NCBI GenBank assembly: GCA_963790875.1
Contig: CAWBQT010000011.1
Coordinates: 1-64,000 of the forward strand
From: AP-15 sp963790875
GTDB taxonomy: Bacteria > Pseudomonadota > Alphaproteobacteria > ATCC43930 > CGMCC-115725
Direction of reading: 5' to 3'
Length of the DNA: 64,000 nt
Shown: one piece after another, positions 17,880-25,981 of the stretch
How positions within the stretch are numbered: the stretch's first letter is position 1
Layout of the letters: each line of letters begins with the position of its first letter
Notes under the pieces: model-generated
Told to the model about the DNA's origin: nothing
Database searches by the model: none
The model's input: only the letters and a program-made list of their open reading frames with translations
Program-made: the position numbers and the translations under genes

Positions 17880-18164
17880 ATGCGCTCCGTCGGCCTCAAG
17901 GTCCCAAAGAACAAGCTCAGCGAATACGTCCGCCTGGCGGCCTCCGGCGAGACCGTCGTCGTCACCGACCGCGGCCGCGTCGTTGCCGAGATCGTGCCGC
18001 CACGACGCGCCTCGGAATCGGTCATCGAGCGCGGCCTCCGCGAAGGCTGGATTCGGCCGGCGAAGAGGCCGTTTCGACCGCTGCCGCCGCGTCAACCGAT
18101 CCCTGGATACACCTTGGATGAGTTGCTTGCCGATCTCGCCCAGGATCGAGAAGACCGCTGGTGA
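17880..18164 (+). CDS. Phd/YefM-type antitoxin (VapB-like)
   Basis: 94 residues from ATG 17880: MRSVGLKVPKNKLSEYVRLA, then SGETVVVTDRGRVVAEIVPP, the usual N-terminal DNA-binding fold of Phd/YefM antitoxins, followed by a basic, proline-rich tail that would wrap the toxin. The end overlaps the start of a PIN-type toxin frame by four bases (GTGA), as expected for a co-translated antitoxin-toxin pair. The toxin is broken (next entry), so the antitoxin now stands alone. Confidence 0.75.
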   Translation: MRSVGLKVPKNKLSEYVRLAASGETVVVTDRGRVVAEIVPPRRASESVIERGLREGWIRPAKRPFRPLPPRQPIPGYTLDELLADLAQDREDRW

Positions 18165-18235
18165 TCTACGTCGACAGTTCTGTTCTGCTCGCTGACCTGT
18201 TCGCCGAACCCAGGTCTCCCCCAGAAGCGCTGTGA
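18161..18235 (+). pseudogene. Truncated PIN-domain toxin (VapC-like)
   Basis: GTG 18161 overlaps the antitoxin stop. The 24 codons read VIYVDSSVLLADLFAEPRSP then PEAL and TGA at 18233-18235. The conserved first Asp of the PIN nuclease (YVDSSVLL) is present, but the stop falls where a Trp codon is usual, and no later PIN segment (the second and third acidic residues) is found downstream. The toxin is therefore inactive. Confidence 0.7.
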
Positions 18236-18378
18236 GAGGAAGCGATGAAGGTGCGCGCTACGCTTCGGTTCTCGGTCGCGACGGCAAGGAATACCTAATT
18301 CCGAAAGAGAATTCTGACCGCGCGGCGCGATTTTTGCGACCCACTCCCTTGCGGGCCCGCGTAGGTCCGGATGAATGA
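18232..18378 (+). CDS. Possible 48-residue open frame after the toxin remnant
   Basis: A GTG-started frame reads RYASVLGRDGKEYLIPKENS then RAARFLRP and ends at TGA 18376-18378. It has protein-like composition but no recognised family and no clear ribosome site. It may be the tail of a lost gene joined here by the deletion that cut the toxin. Confidence 0.2.
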   Translation: MRGSDEGARYASVLGRDGKEYLIPKENSDRAARFLRPTPLRARVGPDE

Positions 18379-18563
18379 GTATCTTCGACGCCGTAGATGG
18401 CTCAATGCGGCGGAAATCTTGGGTTTGTCGAAGGTGCTCGGGCGAGCATCATCACCGCCCGGTGACGCCCGCGCCTCGCTTGGGATCATTGTCAGCGTCT
18501 GGTGTTCACTCCATGTGCTGACCTTATCAAATCGAGGCAACGAAACGGGAGGAACGAGGAACA

Positions 18564-18812
18564 ATGATAAAAATTATCAGTACGATCGCCCTCGCCGGCG
18601 CTCTCGCCGCGTGTACTGTCGGGCAACCGGCGAATCACACGACGGGCGGCGTCGAAGGAGGGTCATCCGGCGCGGTTATCGGGTGTCTGGTAACGATACC
18701 GATCGGCTGCGCCCCCGGCGCGGTGGTCGGCGGGGTCGCCGGAGGAACCTTGGGCGCCACCGGCCACGCCGTCCCGGTTCCACCGCCCCCGCCGCCGCCT
18801 CCGACTTACTAG
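18564..18812 (+). CDS. Small lipoprotein with glycine-zipper segment
   Basis: 82 residues. A lipoprotein signal ends in LAGALAAC (lipobox, Cys at residue 16). The mature part is almost all Gly, Ala and Val (GGSSGAVIGCLVTIPIG, GAVVGGVAGGTLGATG), a glycine-zipper-like membrane segment, and finishes with a run of eight prolines and TY. GAGGAAC lies just before ATG. Probably an outer-membrane-associated small lipoprotein. Confidence 0.7.
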   Translation: MIKIISTIALAGALAACTVGQPANHTTGGVEGGSSGAVIGCLVTIPIGCAPGAVVGGVAGGTLGATGHAVPVPPPPPPPPTY

Positions 18813-18838
18813 ACCGCAGCTCTCCGCGCTAAGGTCGG

Positions 18839-19124
18839 GACCAGAGGCGGCCGAGGGCGCCGCCGACCGGGTCTGTCGCCGGAAAGCCGAGTTCGGCGAT
18901 GCGGCGGAGCGTTTCGGTGGTCGGCGCATCGCGCGGGTTCTGATATCCTGTCTCGGCGGATAGGCGCCGACGGCGAGGAAATCGGCGTTGGCCGCGATCC
19001 GGCAATGGCCGGTCCCGGCCGGCAGCAGCGCGACATCGCCGGCGGCGACCTGCAATTCCTCGCCGCCGGGTCCGCCCAGTATCAGCCGCGCTGAGCCCGC
19101 GGCAAAGCCGAGCGCCTCGTGCGC
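18839..19124 (-). pseudogene. Displaced 3' copy of the cupin gene at 26.5 kb
   Basis: About 285 bases match the 3' part of the cupin gene at 26484-26990 at roughly nine bases in ten by eye. The product segment HEALGFAAGSARLILGGPGG with VAAGDVALLPAGTGHCRIAA is shared, while a small indel near 18940 breaks the frame toward the C-terminus. The 5' half of the gene, including the first cupin strands, is absent. Both copies are on the minus strand, 7.7 kb apart. Confidence 0.85.
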
Positions 19125-19300
19125 TCTGGATGACGATCGCTCCTGAAAATCGTTCATTGCGTTTCCAACGAGAGAGTTTCTCTTTTTAACTATACTTTCA
19201 CGATTGTTCATCCCAACCAAGTATTGATACGATGTCGATCCAAATCGACGGATCAGCTTTTCGCGCTGGCAGTAGGCCCCGATCCGTCCGGGAAGATGCC

Positions 19301-20866
19301 ATGAACCTTCGCATGTCCGGGTTGTTCGCGATCATGGTTTTTGCCCTCGCCGGTCTCTTCGGCAGCGCGCAAAGTCGCGCGCAAAACGCCTACATTACGA
19401 ACATCACCGGCAACAGCGTGTCGGTGATCGACACGACGACCAATAAGAACATTGCCACGATCTCTGTCGGCAATCAGCCATTTGGCGTGGCGGTGACCCC
19501 GGACGGCAGCAAGGTCTATGTCGCGAACCAGGGCGACGACACTGTGTCGGTGATCGCCACGGCAAGGAATAAGGTAACCGCCACAATCCCCGTTGGCGGT
19601 GGTCCCTGGGGCTTGGCGGTGACCCCGGACGGCGGCAAGCTCTATGTCGCGAACCAGAACGACGACACTGTGTCGGTGATCGCCACGGGGACGAATAAGG
19701 TAACCGGGACGATCCCCGTCGGCAACCTGCCTTGGGGCGTGGCGGTGACCGCGGACGGCGGCAAGGTCTATGTCTCGAACGCCGGCTCCAGCACCGTGTC
19801 GGTGATCGACGCGGCGACGAATAAGGCGACCGCGACAATCCCGGTCGGTTACGGGGCCAACGGCGTGGCGGTGACCCCAGACGGCAGCAAGGTTTACGTC
19901 GCGAACTCGTTCACCCCCGGCAACAGCGTGTCGGTGATCGACACGGCGGCCAATAAGGTGACCACAACAATCCCCGTCGGCCACAGCCCCGAAGAAGTGG
20001 CAATCACCCCGGATGGCAAGAAGGTCTACGTCGCGAACTCGTTCACCCCCGGCAACAGCGTGTCGGTGATCGATGCGGCAACCAATAACGTGACCGCCAC
20101 GATCCGCGTCGGTAATCAGCCCTACGGCTTGGCGCTGACCCCGGACGGCAGCAGGCTCTATGCCGCGAACAGCGGCTCCAACAATGTGTCGGTGATCGCA
20201 ACGGCGACGGATACGGTGACCACCACAATTGGCGTAGGCAGCATCCCCATCGCCTTCGGCGGTTTCATCGCGATGCCGGCGGTGCAATCCGTGCCCGCTT
20301 CGGGGTCTCGCTGCAACGGGGTGTATGACGGCACCCTTAAGGGCAATGTGACCGTCTCCGCCGGGCAGGATTGCGCGTTCATCAATGGCGGAGAGATCAC
20401 CGGCAATGTCGATGTGGTCGGCGGCAACTTTGTGCTCATCAGCGCCGCGGTCGGCGGCAGCTTGACCGTCCATGGCGGCGGAACCTTCACCCTCAGCCCC
20501 GGCGCGACGATCGGCGTCGACCTAACCATCGAGCACCCAGGTAGTGCCAGTAATTCGGTGTGCGGCACGACGGTCGTCGGCGACATGACGTTCGACGACA
20601 ATGCAACCGGTGTTCAGATTGGCTCGGCTGATCCGCTGATCTGCCCCGGCAACAAGATCGGCGGCAGTCTCGCTGCCGAGAGCAATACCGGCTCGGTGCT
20701 GATCTTCGACAATTCCGTCGGCGGCAATGCGACAGTGAACGCTAATAGCGGTCGGCTCGATGTCGTCGGCAACAGGGTCAGCGGCGATTTGGAGTGCCGC
20801 GGCAACTCGCTGCTGATCATGGGCGGCGGCAACATCGCCAAGACCAAGACCGGGCAATGTCATTGA
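19301..20866 (+). CDS. Secreted YVTN-type seven-bladed beta-propeller fused to a beta-helix-like domain
   Basis: 521 residues from ATG 19301 (GGGAAG upstream; an in-frame ATG at 19232 adds 23 residues). The signal peptide ends near SRAQ-NAY. Residues about 29-325 hold seven 42-residue blades of the form NSVSVIDTATNKVTATIPVG then VAVTPDGSKVYVAN, enough for a closed propeller. After a short linker, residues 335-521 contain repeating GNVTV / GSLTV / GDMTF / GNATV / GDLEC strands, which look like a right-handed beta-helix with possible Cys bridges. Likely an exported surface or matrix protein. It converges with the glycan-synthase operon. Confidence 0.85.
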   Translation: MNLRMSGLFAIMVFALAGLFGSAQSRAQNAYITNITGNSVSVIDTTTNKNIATISVGNQPFGVAVTPDGSKVYVANQGDDTVSVIATARNKVTATIPVGGGPWGLAVTPDGGKLYVANQNDDTVSVIATGTNKVTGTIPVGNLPWGVAVTADGGKVYVSNAGSSTVSVIDAATNKATATIPVGYGANGVAVTPDGSKVYVANSFTPGNSVSVIDTAANKVTTTIPVGHSPEEVAITPDGKKVYVANSFTPGNSVSVIDAATNNVTATIRVGNQPYGLALTPDGSRLYAANSGSNNVSVIATATDTVTTTIGVGSIPIAFGGFIAMPAVQSVPASGSRCNGVYDGTLKGNVTVSAGQDCAFINGGEITGNVDVVGGNFVLISAAVGGSLTVHGGGTFTLSPGATIGVDLTIEHPGSASNSVCGTTVVGDMTFDDNATGVQIGSADPLICPGNKIGGSLAAESNTGSVLIFDNSVGGNATVNANSGRLDVVGNRVSGDLECRGNSLLIMGGGNIAKTKTGQCH

Positions 20867-21028
20867 GGCATCGCCCGGTCGGCATGTCGCTTTTTCCGGC
20901 GCGGCTTTGTCGTGCTGCGGGTCCGGCCGACCGATCCGCCGGCCTATGAGCGCAAAATTGACCCGGCCTTTTGCCGCAACCGCTGCCGCGCGGCATTGCT
21001 CGGAGCCGGTTGATCGGTGCAGCAGCAC

Positions 21029-22978
21029 TCAGCGCAACAGCCGCGCGAACAGCGCACCTATCACCTGGCTTAAGTGCACGGCCGCCGAGGGTCGCCCGTA
21101 GCGGCCGGAAAAGAGTTTGCGGATCAGAGCGTCGCGGGCTTGATCACCGGCCAGGAACTCGACTGCGAACATCTGGTCCGAGCCGCGGGCGATCCTGGCA
21201 TTTACCTCGCCGACATGCTGCACGGTCAAGGTCACCGCGCTGCCCAACGGTTCCGGGCGCGGCGCCAGGATGCGCGCGCCCAACAACGATATGTCGGCGA
21301 GGGGCGCGGTAAAGACACGGTCGCCGGCCCGAACGCGTACCGGCTCCGTCGCGGCAAAACGCTCTTCGCGCCGGTAACGCGGCAGTTCGATGCACACCGA
21401 CATCGCGATCAGCAGCACGACGACGTTGTAGATGCTCCAGGCGAGATTGATGATTTTTGCATCGAACCGGCCGTGCGACGGCGCGAAATCATAGAGGCTG
21501 CCATAGAGCATGCCGGCGAGGGTGAGCCCGGCGATCAGCCCAAACCGTCCGATCATCGGCCAGCCGATCCGCACATGGCCGCGGCGCCCGCCTTTGGCGG
21601 TAACCTTGAACGGCTGGCCGCGCGGTTTGAACAAACCGATGACGGTTGCCCGCAGCGCCTCGAACATTGTCAGGACATGCGAGACATCGGTCAGGATCGG
21701 CTGGATCAGTCCGCCCGTCGCCCAGCCGAAGGCGATCATGACCGAGAGGTAATAGGGCAGAAAATAGCGGACGATCTCGCTCAGCGGCGCCGAGATGGCA
21801 TTGACCCCGGTGAACCAATAGATCGACGGGATGATCAGGCAGACGAATTTGAAAGAGAAAGTGACTGCCCAATAGAAAAAGGTGTCGATCAGCCCGATGC
21901 GGACCGGCAGGCTCAGGCGGCCGCGGGAGAATGGCCCGAAGGACGAGCGGACAATCTGCATCGAGCCGAGGCACCAGCGGCCGCGCTGCGTCAGATATTC
22001 CTTGATCCCTTCGGGCGAGAGGCCGGTGCTGAGCTGTTCGTTGAGGTAGACGGTCCGCCATCCTTTGCGATCGAGCTCGAGCGTGACGAGGAGGTCCTCG
22101 GTGACGCAGTCGGTCGCGAAGCCGCCAACATCTTCGAGAGCGCTCACCCGGATGACCGACGAGGTGCCGCAGCAGAACGCGGCTCCCCAAGCGTCTTTCG
22201 ACGGCAGCGTATGATCGAAGAAAAGGCGCTGCTCGTCCGGCCAGACATGGCCGATCAACAGGTTCGATTGAATCGGGTCCTGGTTGAAAAAATGCTGCGG
22301 CGTCTGCACCAGGCCGACGGCTGCGTCGTGGAACAGCGGCATCGTCCGCCACAAAAAATTCCTCTGCGCGACGAAATCGGCGTCGAAGACGGCGACGAAT
22401 TCGGGCGGGTCGCGGTCATGGCTCAGAATCTCGAGCGCATGGTTGATGTTGCCGGCCTTCGCGTGCCGGTTGTCGGGGCGGGTCAGATAATGGACGCCTT
22501 TCGCGAGGCACAGCTCTTTCAGCCACGCTCTATGCCCGTCGTCGAGCACCCAGACGCGCTTCTGCGGAAAGTCGATCGCCAGCGCGCCGACGATCGTGCG
22601 CGTCAGGATCGGTGCCGCTTCGTTGTAGGTGGCGATCAGCACGTCGACGCGCGGCAGCCGGGGCAGCCGATCGAGCCAGGCGCGGTATTGCGTTGCCTCG
22701 CTGCGGCGGTCGAGCGTGCGGCTGAAAGTCAAGTAGCTGATCGTAGCGCCGGCCGTGGCGACCGCTTCGAAAATCGCAAACCACCACGGGTAAAGGCTGT
22801 CGATAGTCGGCGCCAAGGGCGGCAGGGTCGCCGAAAAGCGCCAGGCGACATAGCGCCAGCTCAGCAGCGTGACGAGCCCAAAAACGATCGTGCGGGCATA
22901 GCTGTCGCGTCGGTCGAGATAGGGCAGAACGAGCGCCGCAGCGCCGATGATGACAAAGCTCAGGCCGAGATCGCTCAC
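21029..22978 (-). CDS. BcsA-like processive glycosyltransferase (GT2) with C-terminal PilZ-like domain
   Basis: 649 residues. Membrane segments lie near residues 5-20, 28-45 and 66-85, then a GT2 domain: IATYNE at 115, WVLDDG ending at 148, FDADF at 198-202, CVTEDLL at 291, and QRGRW at 331-335, the D,D,D,QxxRW set of processive cellulose-synthase-type enzymes. More membrane helices follow (about 355-530). The C-terminal 110 residues resemble the PilZ region that lets BcsA respond to cyclic-di-GMP, though the second PilZ motif is weak. It is the last gene of the operon with the HlyD protein (12 bases away) and copper-radical oxidase. No BcsB or BcsC gene is present, so the polymer may not be cellulose. 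Confidence 0.87.
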   Translation of the reverse strand: MSDLGLSFVIIGAAALVLPYLDRRDSYARTIVFGLVTLLSWRYVAWRFSATLPPLAPTIDSLYPWWFAIFEAVATAGATISYLTFSRTLDRRSEATQYRAWLDRLPRLPRVDVLIATYNEAAPILTRTIVGALAIDFPQKRVWVLDDGHRAWLKELCLAKGVHYLTRPDNRHAKAGNINHALEILSHDRDPPEFVAVFDADFVAQRNFLWRTMPLFHDAAVGLVQTPQHFFNQDPIQSNLLIGHVWPDEQRLFFDHTLPSKDAWGAAFCCGTSSVIRVSALEDVGGFATDCVTEDLLVTLELDRKGWRTVYLNEQLSTGLSPEGIKEYLTQRGRWCLGSMQIVRSSFGPFSRGRLSLPVRIGLIDTFFYWAVTFSFKFVCLIIPSIYWFTGVNAISAPLSEIVRYFLPYYLSVMIAFGWATGGLIQPILTDVSHVLTMFEALRATVIGLFKPRGQPFKVTAKGGRRGHVRIGWPMIGRFGLIAGLTLAGMLYGSLYDFAPSHGRFDAKIINLAWSIYNVVVLLIAMSVCIELPRYRREERFAATEPVRVRAGDRVFTAPLADISLLGARILAPRPEPLGSAVTLTVQHVGEVNARIARGSDQMFAVEFLAGDQARDALIRKLFSGRYGRPSAAVHLSQVIGALFARLLR

Positions 22979-22990
22979 GCCGGGACCGGT

Positions 22991-24364
22991 TCAGGACAGG
23001 TCGAAGAGCCGGTCCAGAACCCGCAAGAGATGACCCGCTACGCCCCGGCCGGTGCTCTCGAACACAACTTCTCCCGAGCGGCCGACGGCGCAGGCGTCTT
23101 CGCTGTCGGCCGGAAGATCCGACAGGGCCACGACGATCTGCCGGCCATCCTGAGCCGGCGGAACGGCGTAGGCCGTCGACGAGCCGAGCTTGACGATCCG
23201 TCCACTATAGGCGCGGTCGCTGCCGGAGACGCGAAATTCGACCGGATCGTCGAGCCGCAACCGGTTGTAATCGAGTTCCCTGACCGAGGCCGTCACGACC
23301 ACGGTCGAGCAGTCGAGGACCGTCAGAATTTCCTGCCCTTTTCGCACGTATTCGCCGGGTTCGGCCATTACGGTCCACAGCTCGCCCTTGACCGGTGCGG
23401 TCAGCGCGGCCTTGGTATGGGCCGCCAACCGCTGCCGCTCGGCGATCAGCTGCCCGCGTAGCGCTGCTCCTTTGCGCGCCTGGTCGTCGAGTGCGGTGCG
23501 GGCTTCGGCAAGCTGCAATGCGAGTTCGCGGGCCCGCTGCAACGATGACGGCGCGTCGTTGTAGCTGTCGCCGAGAAAGGTTCCGTGGCGCGCCGCGTCG
23601 AGTTCGATCGACAGGGCGTCGAGCCTCTTGAGCGCGGCGATCACGCCCTGGTGCTCGATTTCCTGGGCGTGGCCGAGCTTGTCCTGCGCCTCGTCGGACT
23701 GGAACCCGCGGGTGTGCAGCGAAGCGCCGCGGGCGGCCGCCTCGTCGGCGTCGCTTTTTCGCGCCGTCGCCGCCGCCAGATTGGCGCTCGCTTCTTCGAT
23801 CCCGAGCTCCAGCTCTTTGACGCGACCCAGCCGATAGGCTTCGGCTTGCGCCTCGGCGTCGGCTTGCGCCCGCGCGAGATCGGTCAGCCGGGCCGCGAGC
23901 GAGGCGCGCTCGAGGTCGATGTCGCTCGCCTCGCGCTGCAGTTCGAAGAGACGGCTGTCGTCGGGGAGCGGGTCGGCGATCTGGCCGAGCGCTGCGCCGG
24001 CCTTGATCGGGATACCTGGGGTGGTGACAGAGGCGGTTGCGACCCCGTCGATCGGGGCGCGCACGACCGCGACGCGGGCATTGATCACCGCATCGCGGCT
24101 GACCCTGACGACGAGTTGTTGATAAAGAATTAGGAGCCCCGCGGCCAGCAACAGCGCAAAGAACGCCAGTTTCGCGATGCGCCGCCAGGCGGTTCCGCGC
24201 AGTGACGTCACGAGGGGCGGCTGTCGCACGTTCGGAGCCCACTGCACGGTCTTGGAATCCTTCCTCTTCGCGACGCTTCCGTTCACTTCCGCGAGTTGCA
24301 GCTCACATCCGGACGATGGCACAGCGCTGTTGCGGTTTTCCACTGGCCTGTCATCTAACAGCAA
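22991..24364 (-). CDS. HlyD-type membrane fusion protein linked to the glycan synthase
   Basis: 457 residues. One membrane segment (about 65-84, FFALLLAAGLLILYQQ), a first lipoyl/biotinyl-like half (NARVAVVRAPIDGVATASVT), a long coiled coil (about 130-300, rich in Glu, Ala and Arg), the second half (LTAPVKGELWTVMAEPGEYV) and a beta-barrel (VEFRVSGSDRAYSGRIVKLG). This matches periplasmic adaptor or Alg44-like proteins that accompany membrane glycosyltransferases. The start is uncertain: TTG 24364 overlaps the oxidase stop by 14 bases, GTG 24343 does not. It would link synthase and cell wall or guide the polymer across the periplasm. Confidence 0.8.
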   Translation of the reverse strand: MLLDDRPVENRNSAVPSSGCELQLAEVNGSVAKRKDSKTVQWAPNVRQPPLVTSLRGTAWRRIAKLAFFALLLAAGLLILYQQLVVRVSRDAVINARVAVVRAPIDGVATASVTTPGIPIKAGAALGQIADPLPDDSRLFELQREASDIDLERASLAARLTDLARAQADAEAQAEAYRLGRVKELELGIEEASANLAAATARKSDADEAAARGASLHTRGFQSDEAQDKLGHAQEIEHQGVIAALKRLDALSIELDAARHGTFLGDSYNDAPSSLQRARELALQLAEARTALDDQARKGAALRGQLIAERQRLAAHTKAALTAPVKGELWTVMAEPGEYVRKGQEILTVLDCSTVVVTASVRELDYNRLRLDDPVEFRVSGSDRAYSGRIVKLGSSTAYAVPPAQDGRQIVVALSDLPADSEDACAVGRSGEVVFESTGRGVAGHLLRVLDRLFDLS

Positions 24365-25937
24365 CGCGGATCACTGACGCTTGCGATGGCACGCCTTTGT
24401 CGTTCCAGGCGAATATCATCCAGAAGCCCGGGATCAATTGCGAGGTATCGTCGGGCAATTGTATGCTGAGTTGTTGCCTCGTCTGCGTGAAAGTAGGTGT
24501 CAGAAACACCGCGTCGGAATTATAATCATGCGTTGTCGCTCCCGTACGCAGCGCGGTAACGCGCGCGATCTGATCGTCTTGCCCAACAGTTCCGTTTATT
24601 AAAGTCCCGGGGGAAGTCAGTTTAGGCTGAACATCAAGCGTGGGCCGCACGGCCGGGCTTCCGTCCGGTGCGTATAAATAAGACGGATAATAGATTTGCG
24701 CGTTCAAGTTTATCAAGGGCCCCGGGGCCCCGCCGCCGGCGGTCAGCACCGTCGCATCGCTCAGCAGCAGAGAAGTATTGTGATACAATCGAGGTATGGC
24801 AGCTTTTGCGCCAGGTGTCCACTGCTCGGTTGCCGGATCCCAGATTATATCTTGGTAGGATACTCCGATCAATTCGTTAAAAACTGTAGACCCACCATTG
24901 ACGAGAACTCTTCCGTCCGCCAAGACGGTAGCGTTCCCCCATATCCGGTCTTGATCGAGGCTGGCGACCTGCGTCACGGTCGGTGACCCACCGCTGGCAA
25001 ATTGTAACTTGATCACCACTTGATCATCTCTTATGGAGAGCCATTTTCCCGGCGCGAATGCAATTGTCGGGTACCAAGGGTTGCCGGAAAACTTCGTCTG
25101 GCCGACTCGAGTAATGGAGCCCGGTCCCGAGGTATCAACGACAAAGATCAAACCGGTACTAGTAAGAACTCCGACATTGCCGCCTGGGATAACGTTGGCT
25201 CTTGGATAATACCAATTGTAGGATTCGTAAACGTTCCCGAAGGCGGTGGCGCTGGTGGCCCCGGTTAGTGGCTTCCAGCTCTTATCAGAGTTGGTTATCT
25301 GTGGGGTTATCGACGGTGTGCCGCCCGACGGCGCAATGCCAGTCGCCCGATTACTATAAAGTCCCCCGAATATCGCTTTCTCCCCATTCGGTAACGATAC
25401 GAAGGAGGGATACCAACGATAAATGCCCGTTGCCGGCCCCGCCACTATGGTATTGGTTCGCGGGTCAAATACGCTCGAGGCGTCGTTCGAGTAATTTCTT
25501 TGGCCTTTTATCGTCAGATCGCCATCGGCGATGAGTACTTGCCCGTTTGTCATAACGGATGCGGCGCTGCAAAAAAAATCTGCTGTGACACCGTTGGGCA
25601 GAGTGTAATGAGATTCGGCTCCGGTTCCCTGGGTTGGATCCCAGACATCATGGATGAATCCGCCCTGGTTGCCGGATTGGTCCGTACCGAAGCTCATGAC
25701 GGCGCCACTCGGCAGGAGGACCGCGTGGATGGCGATGATTGGCCAGTCGATGACGTCGCCGTACTGACCGGCGGCATGAGCATCCCGCCCACCCGCAGGG
25801 ATGCCGACAGTGGTGTTTGATCTGCTAATGAACCGAGAAGTGGCGTAACCTAAGGTAGAGAATGCTCCAATATTTGCAGCGGCAGCGGCAGCGTAAGCAA
25901 CGAAATCCCGGCGGCGCAGGTTAACCATAGCATACAT
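24351..25937 (-). CDS. Tat-exported copper-radical oxidase (galactose/glyoxal oxidase family, GlxA-like)
   Basis: 528 residues. Twin-arginine signal: NLRRRDFVAYAAAAA. A Kelch-type propeller and a C-terminal E-set (DUF1929) domain follow. All family copper-site residues are visible (numbering from 25937): Cys123 (FFCSAAS) and Tyr176 (IYRWYPSF) for the thioether-linked radical cofactor, Tyr385-His386 (PRLYHNTSLLLSDATVLTAG) and His470 (TTHDYNSD). It should oxidise a primary alcohol or aldehyde to the next oxidation state and make H2O2. ATG 25928 has better ribosome spacing (AGGAT) and would remove three residues. Codon use is more AT-rich than in neighbouring genes. First gene of the operon with HlyD and GT2; Streptomyces glxA is similarly paired with cslA. 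Confidence 0.88.
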   Translation of the reverse strand: MYAMVNLRRRDFVAYAAAAAANIGAFSTLGYATSRFISRSNTTVGIPAGGRDAHAAGQYGDVIDWPIIAIHAVLLPSGAVMSFGTDQSGNQGGFIHDVWDPTQGTGAESHYTLPNGVTADFFCSAASVMTNGQVLIADGDLTIKGQRNYSNDASSVFDPRTNTIVAGPATGIYRWYPSFVSLPNGEKAIFGGLYSNRATGIAPSGGTPSITPQITNSDKSWKPLTGATSATAFGNVYESYNWYYPRANVIPGGNVGVLTSTGLIFVVDTSGPGSITRVGQTKFSGNPWYPTIAFAPGKWLSIRDDQVVIKLQFASGGSPTVTQVASLDQDRIWGNATVLADGRVLVNGGSTVFNELIGVSYQDIIWDPATEQWTPGAKAAIPRLYHNTSLLLSDATVLTAGGGAPGPLINLNAQIYYPSYLYAPDGSPAVRPTLDVQPKLTSPGTLINGTVGQDDQIARVTALRTGATTHDYNSDAVFLTPTFTQTRQQLSIQLPDDTSQLIPGFWMIFAWNDKGVPSQASVIRVAVR

Positions 25938-25981
25938 CCTATGGTAAATTGGCGTACTGAGAAATTATGTAGCATACATCC
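25928..25981. promoter_or_regulatory. Direct repeat TAGCATACATCC across the oxidase start region
   Basis: The 12-base string occurs at 25928-25939 and again at 25970-25981, 42 bases apart (four helical turns), in AT-rich sequence at and upstream of the oxidase start. It could be a pair of regulator sites for the oxidase-HlyD-GT2 operon. No regulator gene is next to it. Confidence 0.3.

Noticed and set aside
19301..20300. Repetitive DNA considered as a repeat array
   Set aside because: The repeats are the seven propeller blades in frame within one secreted protein.
21074..23461. 795-codon plus-strand open frame opposite the GT2 and HlyD genes
   Set aside because: Arg/Asp/Gly-rich shadow; the minus strand encodes all GT2 and HlyD motifs.
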